From the NCBI GenBank assembly GCA_964034945.1, contig OZ035962.1:72125274-72189273 (forward strand): 64,000 bases of DNA, read 5' to 3'. Position 1 is the stretch's first letter. Every line of letters starts with the position of its first letter. Position numbers and translations under genes: made by a program. The DNA is from Chrysopilus asiliformis. Lineage: Eukaryota; Arthropoda; Insecta; Diptera; Rhagionidae. The notes beneath the pieces are model-generated. The model made no database searches. It saw nothing but the letters and a program-made list of their open reading frames with translations, and was not told where the DNA came from. Positions 11,506 to 21,650 of the stretch are shown in pieces.

Positions 11506-13034
11506 TTTGAAGTGGATGTATTACTCCAAACTTCTTTTTATTAATAATATAGTCTTATATTAATTATTCGAAACACCATTTAAATTAAATTATATTTATT
11601 TGATTTTCAATTCAATTAAAACAAAACTTCTCAGTTTGAAATCACAATTACTAATGATAAAATTTTTAATAAATTTTGACACGTTTACCTAATGGAATAC
11701 TTAAATTATTTTAAAATTTACAGTTAGAAAATTTACAGTTGAAATTTTAAAATTATTAAAATCAAAATTTACAGTGTATTAAACTGCCGCCACAGGTTAA
11801 CAAGGTTACAAACAAAAGTTTCATTTTTGCATTTGCTACGAGAGCAAGTAAGTTTTTAAAGAGTCCTGAGAGCAAGTTTTTAAAGAGGGCTTAGACCCAT
11901 TTTGAATTGAAATATTTTTTACTTGTAGGGCCTTTTTCTTTTCTAAATTACCACCCCCGGAGAACCATTCAATTTATTTTACTTATTTTTCTTTAAAAAT
12001 AAATAATTTGTATTTTTTAAACAGTCTAAACTGTTCAACCCCTTCAGACTCTGTGCACATTACAGTGTACGCTGTTTTAATATCTCAATATCTCACTAAA
12101 ATATTAGATCTGTGACTTCAATCATGATTATCCCCACTATTCTACTTTAGAGATTGGAAAAGATCTTTTGGTGTCTTTGAACTTTAAGCCCCAAAGAAAT
12201 TTAAAGAATTTGGTATTCTGCTTAAAATATGTGTGGTGAAAATTGAAACCAAAAAGTTAAAAGACGGAAATTTCATATGTTCTGGCAATTGCCCCTTTTT
12301 TGACATACGAGTATATCATTCGGTCGAAAATCGAAATTAGTAACGACAATTAGTAAATCTTGGACACCGTTGAGGATTGTTTTTTTATGTAGCAATGTGC
12401 ATACAATTTTTGCAGCCAATTTCATTCGGCATTCCGACCTTTTGCATAAATTGATTTTTATGCTTTTACTTTTCTTAAAAAGAAAGAAATTTTGTTAACT
12501 ACTTGCCTATGAAGTTCACTTATGCGTGACACTTGACTGATGTATGAGGAAACTGTTGGTCCAGTCGCAAAAACATTTAATGTGGGTAGCACTTCCAGAT
12601 AAAATGGATATCGTCGCATGGGAATCATCGTGTACCAAACGCTAACACGTGGTTTTGAGATAACCAACTTTTAAACTTTGAGAGGAAATTCCGGAAAAAA
12701 ACTATTCAAAAAGGAGTGATTTTTTCTTGTGAAACTATTAAACTTGAAACTAATTAACGGCAAAAGATTTTCGTCCAGCAATATTTTGAGTGATTTTTTT
12801 TTTCAAAAATTTCGTGCGAAAAATTTCCCATCCAAAAATTGAAATCGTATGGAATTTCGGTGAGTAAAATTAAAACTTTTTTCAAAAGATACTGATTTAC
12901 CATTTTCGGAAAAAATACAGGAAAATATATTATCTTTAATTTTCCACCAAAACGATATTTTTCAAAAATCGTTAGTTTGGAAGCAATTTGGCAAAATTTA
13001 ATTTTTCACATATTAATCGAGAACGAATAATGTA
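11506..13034. other. Gene-free A+T-rich stretch
   Basis: It holds a short direct repeat (GAGAGCAAG...GTTTTTAAAGAG, twice at 11840-11890) and nothing else I can support. Confidence 0.45.
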
Positions 13035-13451
13035 AGAGCCACATATCTATGAGTTTTCCATCAATCGCAACTGTTACGGTACTCGTCAGTTTTCCATCAG
13101 TTTTTTACATCTAATTATGCGTTCACATCTATCAGTTGCGACTGACACTGAAAAGTTTCTATTCACTTTGATTGCACATTTTAAAAAACACGGGTGGATA
13201 ATCGAGACAGAGTGTTTATGCATTATTATTGCATTAAGTTCAAAAAATAAAAGTCGGTTCTGTTCTGATTCGATATGAACGCGACTGACGCGAACGTTCA
13301 CACCAATCAGTTTGCCATCAGTTTGTTAGAAAAACTGATCTGCCCACGATTTTTTTCGTGGTTGCTCAACAGTCGTCTGGTTTTACGTTCACACCAATCA
13401 GTTTCCCATCAGTTTCCCAAAAACTGATGGAAAACTGATAGATGTGGCCCC
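13035..13451. mobile_element. TIR element with ACTGATGG subterminal repeats
   Basis: The left end GAGCCACATATCTATGAG, then TTTTCCATCA, is inversely matched by TGATGGAAAACTGATAG, then ATGTGGCCCC, on the right. TA flanks both sides (13033-13034 and 13452-13453). At least eight copies of CATCAGTTT or CAATCAGTTT lie in the interior, a subterminal-repeat pattern usual for transposase binding sites. Confidence 0.6.
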
Positions 13452-13856
13452 TACATAAAGCTAAAATTTTACAGGCTAAAAAACAAGTTGTTGGAACAAT
13501 TATTTCCTTTAATTTATTTCTTAATTAAAACCCGTTAGTTTTCGAGAAAAACGCCAAAAACTAATTTTTTAGAAACACCTCGATAATGATTTGAGATATG
13601 GAGTTCTTAAGCATGCTACAGACAGAGCTACATGTCCGTAGACATGTCCTTGAAAACTGAATTTTAAGCGTCTGTAGGCTGGTAGACAGACGGTTGAGCT
13701 ACATGTCGACAAAATCAAAATATTTTGAATTTCTGGGGGCGTGGCTTCAAGTTTGGCTACATGTCTTAATGTCTGTACGTCGGTATGCTAACTTGATTGC
13801 TAACATCATTGTGAAAACGGAGCCGCAGTGTTCACATCTAAATAAATTGAGAGTAT

Positions 13857-14132
13857 TTGAAGGAAAACAATTGTTTTATGATGGCTTTTATAGCGAATAA
13901 TGAATTTTGGCGAGATTTTTTCGAACTCTATCGAAGTCTACCGGTGTTGTGGCAAATAAAATCTGAAAATTTTAAAAACAAAAGTTTAAAAAATAAGGCT
14001 TGGGATGATTTATTAACAAAGTCTAAGCAAGTGGAACCCAATTGCAGCATAGAAACACATCAAGAGAGTGACAAAGTCCTCTGCTGTTCATCAACAGAGG
14101 ACTTTGTCGCACTGATGATTTTTCTAAAATGA
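13857..14132 (+). pseudogene. Truncated MADF-domain protein
   Basis: The 91-residue frame contains FWRDFFELYRSLPVLWQIKS, then KAWDDLLTKSKQVEPNCS. This is the pattern of a MADF (Myb/SANT-like) DNA-binding domain: two aromatic-anchored helices with the LPxLW core. The third helix (KxxxNLR in family members) is missing. After the second helix the frame runs into a perfect 14-bp hairpin (14070-14108) and stops. It lies inside the 13610-14179 TIR element, so it is best read as the accessory ORF of a Harbinger-like transposon rather than a host transcription factor. Confidence 0.65.
14070..14108. repeat. Perfect 14-bp hairpin
   Basis: GACAAAGTCCTCTG and CAGAGGACTTTGTC flank an 11-nt loop. It sits exactly where the MADF coding sequence is cut off, so it may mark a rearrangement junction. 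Confidence 0.8.
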
Positions 14133-14210
14133 TGTCCATACTACATGTCTATCGACATGTAGACAGTCTGTAGGGGCTTTTATGTATAGCAAAAATATGG
14201 CAAATACTAA

Positions 14211-15112
14211 AAGGGCCCATAGACGGCCAACTTTGTTGCCAACCTGGTCGCCAACATGCAATGTTGGAGTCGATGTTGTACGTCTGTGGCCAAGTTGGCG
14301 GTTGGTTTTTCATGTTGTAGACCAGGTTGGTGTAAAATCAAAAAAATTTGAAAACTTAGCATGTTGGCGTTCATGTTGGGGCGTCTGTAGGCAAGTTTAC
14401 AACCTGGTTGCCAATCTCAGTTGCATTGAGTACTGCAATAAGAACAGTGAAGTGTCAAAAATAGTTTATTTGATTAAGTTCGGTTGAGTTTGGTTAATTT
14501 TACTAGGGTTTTGATCGTACGACCTAACTCCAAGACTTTGTGGCGATATTCCAGTGAGAAATTTTAAGTCCTCGAAGCTCTGGCCACTTGCCAAAAACCA
14601 TAGGGTTGCAGACAGCCTTTCATTTGCAGGAATAGCTATTCTCATTATCGTGTCCTTCTTTTCAATGAATGGTCTTACTGCATCCAATAATTCATCGTAG
14701 GTGTTGCTGTCCTTTCTGAAAAAGTTTTTGAAATCGTCAGGTGCAGTCACACGTAGTTCACGCATTAAATTTGAATGAGAAAACTGAGCACGGTTCTGAT
14801 ACCACTCCTTTGCCCAAATTTTTTTCTTTTTCAAAAGGGGGCACCTCATCTTCGCACAACTCGTTTAAAACCAATACAAATTACAAATCCTTACTCATTT
14901 TTCACTAGTCAAAATATACCCTATAGTTGTCCTATTACCATATAGTAAACTATAAACAATAAAAAAATTAGAGAAATCACCTAAAGTCGACGGGATCTTG
15001 TTCAAAATGATGTTGACAACTTGGTTGCCAACATTCCGTCTCGTCTGTGGTAAAAACTACCAACCACGTTGGCGACCAGGTTGGCAACAAACTTGGCCGT
15101 CTATGGGCCCTT
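14211..15112 (-). mobile_element. PIF/Harbinger element, internally deleted
   Basis: The ends AAGGGCCCATAGACGGCCAA and its inverse TTGGCCGTCTATGGGCCCTT are long TIRs that continue through GTTGCCAACCTGGTCGCCAA. TAA duplications lie at 14208-14210 and 15113-15115. The 3-bp TWA target and the encoded protein identify the superfamily. At 902 bp it lacks most of the transposase. Confidence 0.85.
14466..14849 (-). pseudogene. Harbinger transposase, N-terminal part only
   Basis: A 127-residue frame with a basic start (KKKKIWAKEWYQNRAQFSHS), then LMRELRVTAPDDFKNFFRKD, YDELLDAVRPFIEKKDTIMR and ERLSATLWFLASGQSFEDLK. This matches the conserved N-terminal region of HARBI1/PIF transposases. The DDE catalytic domain is absent; the frame ends in unrelated sequence shortly after LTGISPQSLGV. 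It is enclosed by the 14211-15112 TIRs and opposite in strand to the MADF fragment next door. It may still be translated, but cannot be an active transposase. Confidence 0.8.
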
Positions 15113-15115
15113 TAA

Positions 15116-15817
15116 TATCTTCAATTTCCGTCATATTGACTACTATCGAAAAACGCTTAGTTTCGGGGTAACACGCGAAAAACAAAATCTAGTTTTTTTT
15201 TTGAAAATCCAAATTTTTTAAATCTCAAGCTTATTATAGTAAACGGTTCGAACTGTTCATTCTTCAATCAGTTTTATATTAAGACATTCCACATGATTTT
15301 CTAACTAAATTTTCAAATATAGAAAACGAATTCAATGTATCTCTTAATAGTTCATAATTTTATGGTTCGATTCTGCTAAAAAAACTATAAATACGTTTTT
15401 AGCTGCAATGCCTCAAAATTCTATTTACTTCATAGATCTTCAATCGCAATAATAATTTCTTCCCAATTTAATCGTTGCTTATAACCATCGCCGATTGCTG
15501 TAAAACATTCTATAAACACCTTCAGATCACCTTGTAAGTTGAAAGGATTTTTAGACTAGAACCGTATTTTATTCTTAATTGTAGAATACGTTCAAATCTT
15601 ATAGGAATTTTCGCCACACCAGTTAAAAGATCAGCTGATTTTGACCACCTTTTAACCTTAAAAGTAGAATTCGAAATTTTTTAATTTCCTTTTTAAGTCG
15701 CGTTAAAAGGTTAAAAGATTAAAATATATAAAGTAGAGTCGAGCGGTAAATCAGAAGACACAAAAAAAATTGATTTCCCTCCTAGAAAAATCAGATCTGA
15801 AGGGGTTATGAACTGTG
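15116..15817. other. Gene-free A+T-rich stretch
   Basis: Nothing recognisable beyond short inverted TTTTAACC/GGTTAAAA motifs at 15640-15715. Confidence 0.45.
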
Positions 15818-16203
15818 TTTAAACCATAGATATACTAGATCGCTTGATTTGCTGTCTCAAATGGTCCCATTTCAATACAGTTCAGTGAATCAAAACGAGT
15901 CAAGTAAGAGCAAGATAACCGTATGAAAATTAATATAGTCCTCTCGTTTAAACCGTGAGCTGTCAAAGGAAAATAGACTTTCGGAATGGTGTTGGCGCCT
16001 AAAGTTATTTGTTTGCGCCTAAAGTTAGTCTAAAACTTGTGAAATTTGAATTTCGCGGCAAACGAAATTTGAATTTCGCGACCTTATACAGTTCAGTGAA
16101 TGCGTTCAAGTACGATAAAGAGGGAAATACTTTTGGGACCATTTTTCAGCAGAGCTTTGTATGGTGACAGTTGTTCTATGTTATATAGTTCTGTGGTTTG
16201 AAC
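15818..16203. repeat. Probable imperfect-TIR MITE
   Basis: TTTAAACCATAGA...AAATGGTCCCA on the left is matched inversely by TGGGACCATTT...TCTGTGGTTTGAA on the right, over about 45 bp with mismatches. Direct repeats lie inside: CAGTTCAGTGAAT twice, GCGCCTAAAGTTA twice and GAAATTTGAATTTCGCG twice. No TSD resolved. Confidence 0.4.
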
Positions 16204-18479
16204 CCATAAAAACACTTTAGTTTCACATGAAAATCGACGATTATTGTTGTAGCCACAGAATTTTTCTTTTAAACATTTTGAAAATTCATCGATGCAAGAG
16301 TGGTCTAACCCACCTTTTTTTTAAATCATCCAAATTACATGTTTTTAATGTCAATTGATAAAGCAAAACAATATAAATTTTTTTTACGAAAAACTGTGGT
16401 CACCAGATTCTGGAAAATTTCTTCAAAATTGTCAAACTCATTTATCTCGAAACGTAATTTTTTGTGGTTGGATCACTTTTCTCTCAACGATTCAAATATC
16501 GTGATATCTATTTTATAAGGAATTCTTAAAATTAAAAGCAATTTCGCTAATACCAAATCTGGATATTTTTTTTTTTTGGACTCAAAATAATATTTGATAT
16601 CAAATTTGAATAAAATTTTGTTTCATGTCTCACAAAATCGTGACTCATGGCAAGAAAAACAATTAAAATAAAACAAATTTTTATAGAAAATAAATTACTT
16701 CTATCACTTCGAGAAGATTTTATATTCATCTATAAATTAAAATCACAGGGATTATAGTTTATCGTTTTGAAATCTTCTTTGTTCATTCGTGCGACGCAGT
16801 AGTAGATAAAATATCCCATAAGAATCAATCTTTTTCTTAAGGCTGACTCACTCGCCATTTTACAATAATGCACGACTGTTGTTTCAGCGTTAGCTGGTCG
16901 TTGTCAATATGACAAAGGCCTGTAATATGTTTAAAATTTACAATCATAATATTACCTCATTAAAAATATCATTTTTTTTGCACAAATCTTTTCAAAAGCA
17001 TCGTCTCATCCCGGCTGGTAGTTGCGTTCGTGTTCAACAACCCAAAAATTCATCTCCGACGTCGTTGTCCCAAATGTCGATGCCTTCTGGAGGCTTGGTG
17101 CGACTGAGGAAGAGTCGCTATCAAAACAATGACATCTTTTTATTCCAAGAAGTCACTGACATCGCACCTCGTGACTAATCATCATCCCATCGATCGATAT
17201 GAGGATAGGCTATCAAAATCAAAGGAATTGATCTTTTAGTATTGAAACCTTCCTTTGCCAATTTTTTTCATACTCTGCCACCATTTATTGAAAATTGTTG
17301 ATCAAATTTAAAAAAAAATTGCCAAACCTTCCAACATTTTGATCAAATACTATATATTTTTTTTCATTTATCCAGTATTTTAAATGAGGCTTTCACCTGA
17401 AATTCTTAATGTGCTTGACAAACAAAACATTTGATTAGCCATCTACGTCTTAAGAATATCGTCGTGGATCTAGATTTGCGTCTCAAGAAACGATTAATCC
17501 TTGTCGTCTCCTTAATGATCTACGATTTTTTGATTTCGGCGATTGGCAATGGCTGTCTTTAGATGAAAACCCAAAAAGGGAATATTTTCAAGAATATTGA
17601 TCTCGTTTTTGGGGCGTTGACACTTTATTTGCCGAATTCAAAAGAATTCATAAATCATAAAGTCAAATTCTCCTCGAAATCCCATGACGTCGTGACACGC
17701 GTATTTTGCCATTGCCACCTATCTTGGTTTATTCTTAAATCAATTTCTCTTTTTATCCATTTCGCGATCGTTTTGTTATTTTACCGGGATGGATATCATT
17801 GATGACAAAATTAATCTTTTCATCAAGCGCCTCTTTTACCATTAATTTAGGTAGCATATAAAGAAGCATTCGAATTTGGTGAATTTAATTAATAATCAAA
17901 AGTTAGCCACCAGTCATTTTCATGCCCATCTATTTAAGTAATCTACCCGAAATTCAATAAAGAGTTTCTTAGGAAATCTATCAAACACCAAAAGAATATC
18001 ATTGACCTTTAACGAGGTTGTAGATTACAATATTTGCCTTTTATACAAAGCCATGCTTCTGGAAATTTTCGATTTTATCAATTAATATTTTACTTTTCTA
18101 TGTTTAAAAATGTTTATCGAATTTTGCAAAACTGAGAAAACTTAGTACCAGTTTTTTTCTTTCTTCAATTGTGACAGCCTAAATAGAGACTTGAAATATT
18201 TCGGTCAAACGACTGCGTTTTGCAGTCAATTAATTCCGCCTAACGCTTATGTTTGAATTAAAATTTCTCCATAGAATCAGGCGATATCAGGGAAGGGATT
18301 GAAGAAAACGGGAAGTGTATATTTTAATGGGGAGAAATTTATTTGAGGCACGACCTATGTTATGGAGAAAACAATTAAAATTTCATCACGAGCTGCATAG
18401 GTAACAGGAGAAGGATATTAAAGAATGGGTGAACAGAGTTTTAAAGGTAAAAAAATTAGGAAAAGTTTTGTCTAGGAAG
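16204..18479. other. Gene-free stretch
   Basis: Small open frames occur (for example 16909-17178 and 17563-17802), but none shows a recognisable domain or splice context. Confidence 0.45.
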
Positions 18480-18880
18480 AAATCTAAAGGCGTTAAATCG
18501 CGCGATCTCGGTGGACACGTGGCCGCCGCGCAAGATTACCATGCCGTCAAATCGCTCATGTAGAATGTTCATCGTGGCATGCGCTGTGTGGCATGTAGCG
18601 CTATCCTGGTGGAATCACATATTGTTGGTATCCATATCATCCAGTTTATGCCACAAGCAGTTACTTATCATCGATCTGTAGCGCTCGCCGTTGACGGTTA
18701 TGGCAATGCCAGTTTCGTTTTGGAAGAAGTACGGACCGATGATGATTCCGCCAGACCAAAATCCGCACCAAACAAACTGTGACTTTCTCGGGATGCATTT
18801 GGTGCTGGTGTATCTCGTGTGAATTGGCATCGCCCCAAATCCGACAATTTTGCTTGTACACAAATCCATTCATCCAAAAA
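18480..18880 (-). pseudogene. Mariner transposase middle fragment (DD41D type)
   Basis: Read from 18880 down: FWMNGFVYKQNCRIWGDANS, HPEKVTVC, then after a frameshift GIIIGPYFFQNETGIAITVN, GERYRSMISNCLWHKLDDMD and WFHQDSATCHTAHATMNILH. After a further break, FNAFRFLL corresponds to the last catalytic motif. It spans the region between the first and third catalytic Asp of the same protein type as 6380-7074, with at least two frameshifts. No TIR found. An old relic. Confidence 0.75.
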
Positions 18881-19042
18881 AATCCTCGTAAAATTTAGAA
18901 AATAAAATAAAATTTAATAGAAAATTTCGTAGAAAATAAAGTTTGATGATTTACACACGCTATAACCCTTCATGGTGATTTGCCATACACTACTGAACAA
19001 TTCACAACAAAAATTGACAAATGTCGCTTCAAAAACAGCCTA

Positions 19043-19846
19043 GAGGTCAAAACAGAACCAACGCAGCGTGCATCTTGAGGATGCAACTAGAATTTGGACA
19101 CCATATAAACATATGGTGCTTCACAGAACCAACGCATCCGCATCTTTGCAGCAAAAATGCGTGCTGCAAAGTTGAAGCAATGTTCAAATTGTGATGCTGC
19201 GAAACCAGGAGTGATATTCCGTAACTTGTTTCAAACGTTTGTTTCGAGTTAGAAGAACAAGAAGTATTCGCTGTCTCTGATTTGACCGAAATAAATGACA
19301 GAGAGAAACCGAGATAGCGAATACCACTTTTTCTTCTAACTCGAAACAAACGCTTGAAACAAGTTACGGAATACCAATCCAGGACTTCACATACTAGTGG
19401 ATATTTCGTAGCAATATACTAGAACAGTATAGTTGATGCAATCTTGTATCGTATTTGACCTACATAAGCTTCAATTTTGTGTTCGCTCATTTTATGTAAG
19501 CAAAAATGTTGTTTATTCAGTGGCCATGCTAACTTGAAGTGACACAATCCATGAATTTGTGAATTTAATTAATTTGAAGTTAATTTCTGTTTGGAATTTC
19601 CGAAGTGAATAAATCGAAGCTTTTAAGATATATTGCGGGCTCTAATAACAAAAAGTTCTCAATTTTAATTTTCAGTAAATTAATATTTTGCGTCAATTAC
19701 AGATGACAGTTCGAAGCAGTGCGCAGCTAATATGCTCTGGTTCTGTCCCTGAACATTTGGTTGCCACGCATTAGCAGCGGATGCAAGCATTAGCAGCGGA
19801 TGCACGCATTTAAAGATGCTCGCTGCGTTGGTTATGTTTTGACCTT
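19043..19846. mobile_element. ~800-bp TIR element with a nested foldback
   Basis: The left end GAGGTCAAAACAGAACCAAC, then GCAGCGTGCATCTT, is inversely matched by AAGATGCTCGCTGCGTTGGT, then TATGTTTTGACCTT, on the right (about 34 bp). Subterminal GCAGCGGATGCA-type repeats lie near both ends. TSD ambiguous. No transposase. Confidence 0.65.
19205..19383. repeat. Foldback element, ~75-bp arms
   Basis: The left arm CCAGGAGTGATATTCCGTAA, then CTTGTTTCAA...TTAGAAGAA, pairs with TTCTTCTAACTCGAAACAAA...GGAATACCAATCCAGG. It is inserted inside the 19043-19846 element. Confidence 0.75.
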
Positions 19847-19893
19847 AATTCCTTGGTCAATCTTGAAAATGTTGACTTTAGTAGGTACAGTAA

Positions 19894-20277
19894 TGCTACA
19901 TTTACACGAATGACAAATTTGTCATTTTTTTCTTGTCATTATGTTAATTCCCGTGTAAATGGCATAATTTTTGTAATTTTTTCTGTCAGAAAATGTCAAT
20001 CTCTCATAAAAGAATGAACTTGTCCATTCTTTTATGCCAGATTGTCATTCGTGCAAACGCAATATTAGTTATGACAAAAGTTGAATACTAAAGTTGTCAT
20101 AACTAATATTGCGTTTGCACGAATGACAATCTGGCATAAAAGAATGGACAAGTTCATTCTTTTATGAGAGATTGACATTTTCTGACAGAAAAAATTACAA
20201 AAATTATGCCATTTACACGGGAGTTAACATAATGACAAGAAAAAAATGACAAATTTGTCATTCGTGTAAATGTAGCA
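19894..20277. mobile_element. Inverted dimer of a Harbinger-like MITE
   Basis: Two 185-bp arms (19893-20077 and 20094-20278) form a nearly perfect palindrome with a 16-nt loop. Each arm contains a complete 171-bp unit ending TGCTACATTTACACGAATGA outside and TGTCATTCGTGCAAACGCAA inside. That is the same size and ends as the single copy at 29729-29903. TAA lies on both outer sides (19891-19893, 20278-20280), a TWA-type TSD. The arms differ at very few positions. Confidence 0.8.
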
Positions 20278-20378
20278 TAAGACTTGTGAAAAAGCCGGAC
20301 CCTATATAAGCTGGAAACCGACGAGCCGCACACCTTTCGAAGTCCCATAATTTGTTTTTTGTCCCATAAATCAAACTA

Positions 20379-21476
20379 CCCAAGTAACCTTATAGGTCGT
20401 AAAGTGGACACTTCGTCTTCAAAGGCGTCCCTATTGGTCGTAATGTCCACGACTTTGTCGACACTAGGTCGAACTATCGTCGACCTATCGTCGACAGTGG
20501 GGAAGGTCCGCCGGACCACGAAGTGCCCTATTTCACGCCCTATAAGGCATCACGACTTTGAAGGCCAAAATAGGGCCTTGTTTTACCATGACGAAATATT
20601 TTTTTGACATTTCATCTGGCGACATTATTTGTCTTTCTCTATTCTATAGGCCGCATGAGGAGAGAAAGATAAGACAAGAATCATAAAGTTTAATGGATAT
20701 ATTTTGTGGAAAAAAACGTTCAAAATAATTTCATACGGTGATGTTAAGGTTTTTTGTGGATTTTATTGTCACAATTCACATGCGATTTAAAGTTTACGTA
20801 GGAAGTGGTTTTGCCAGGAGCTCTATTTACGTGGGCCGTAGCAATTCTCGATTTTAGTGATATAATTTGAAAATTATTTATTCAAAGAATTTTCTTTTTT
20901 ATTGGATTTCAATAAAATTCTTGTAAAAATAAAGTTATGCTGTGTACCCAAACACCTAAAATTACTTTTTATTCGATGTTTTTCCATATTGTGCCTTAAA
21001 AACAGATTTTAAATTTTCAGTAGGAATGTTTTTTTTTTCATTTCAATGAACGTCATGGCGGCTCGCGCCGTGAATGCTAGAAGCATATTCGAAGTATGCT
21101 AGAAACAAGCTCGAAGCAGATATTCATCTGCGCATGCTCGAAGCATTCTCAAATAGGGCATTGGAGTGTTCTCAAAGGCATTATGCCCTATAAGACATTT
21201 CGTGGACGAAAGGTGGAAGGTTGGTCTTATAAGGCAGGACGACTATGAAGGCGTCTGGAGGACACTACGACCATGAAAGCCAAAACAAGGCATTCGAACA
21301 ATAAGACTATCAGGGCATATATTTAGGTCACTCGGACCGCTTGACGACCACTGCAAAAGCCTTGAAAGGCATCACGCCTTATAAGGCGGATTCGCTGGTC
21401 TTGGTGTGGTCGTAACGACTAATTTTAAGACACCACGCCCTAATCCAAGTCATTATGCCTTATCTGGTTGCTTGGG
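20379..21476. mobile_element. 1.1-kb element with CCCAAG ends
   Basis: CCCAAGTAACCTTATAGG on the left and CCTTATCTGGTTGCTTGGG on the right are imperfect TIRs; TA lies on both sides (20377-20378, 21477-21478). The outer 250-300 bp on each side are rich in short repeats (GGTCGTAA, CCTATAAGGC, GACGACTATGAAGGC-like) and are richer in G+C than the surroundings. The middle is ordinary A+T-rich sequence. No protein recognised; superfamily unknown. Confidence 0.55.
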
Positions 21477-21483
21477 TAACGAT

Positions 21484-21650
21484 TGCCATTACGATTACGA
21501 TTGAGCTCCCACGGCCCATGAGATCAAAGCTTTCATTTTTTTATCTTTGAAAGCTTTGATCTCACTAGTCGAGAAGCTTTAATCGTAATCGTAATCGTAA
21601 TCGTAATCGTAATCGTAATCGTAATCGTAATCGTAATCGTAATCATGCCA
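21484..21650. repeat. (AATCGT)n-ended foldback
   Basis: The core palindrome GAGATCAAAGCTTTCA / TGAAAGCTTTGATCTC (21520-21563) is enclosed by GCCATTACGATTACGATT on the left. On the right is its inverse, expanded to about ten tandem AATCGT hexamers (21581-21643) and closing ATGCC. It begins a few bases after the CCCAAG element ends. Confidence 0.75.

Larger units (their letters stand above)
13610..14179 (+). mobile_element. Harbinger-like element carrying a MADF fragment
   Basis: The left end AGCATGCTACAGACAGAGCT, then ACATGTC, and the right end (inverse AAGCCCCTACAGACTGTCTA, then CATGTC) are imperfect TIRs. TTA lies on both sides (13607-13609, 14180-14182), a TWA-type TSD. The ACATGTC/GACATGT heptamer is repeated near both ends. 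PIF/Harbinger elements commonly carry a Myb/SANT or MADF protein next to the transposase, which fits the content. Confidence 0.55.

Noticed and set aside
19047..19349. 100-codon open frame on -
   Set aside because: It crosses the boundary of a TIR element and a foldback, so it is a by-product of inverted repeats.
20295..20340. TATA-box-like CTATATAAGC with downstream GC-rich sequence
   Set aside because: Wedged between two transposons with no open frame or donor downstream; too weak to call a promoter.
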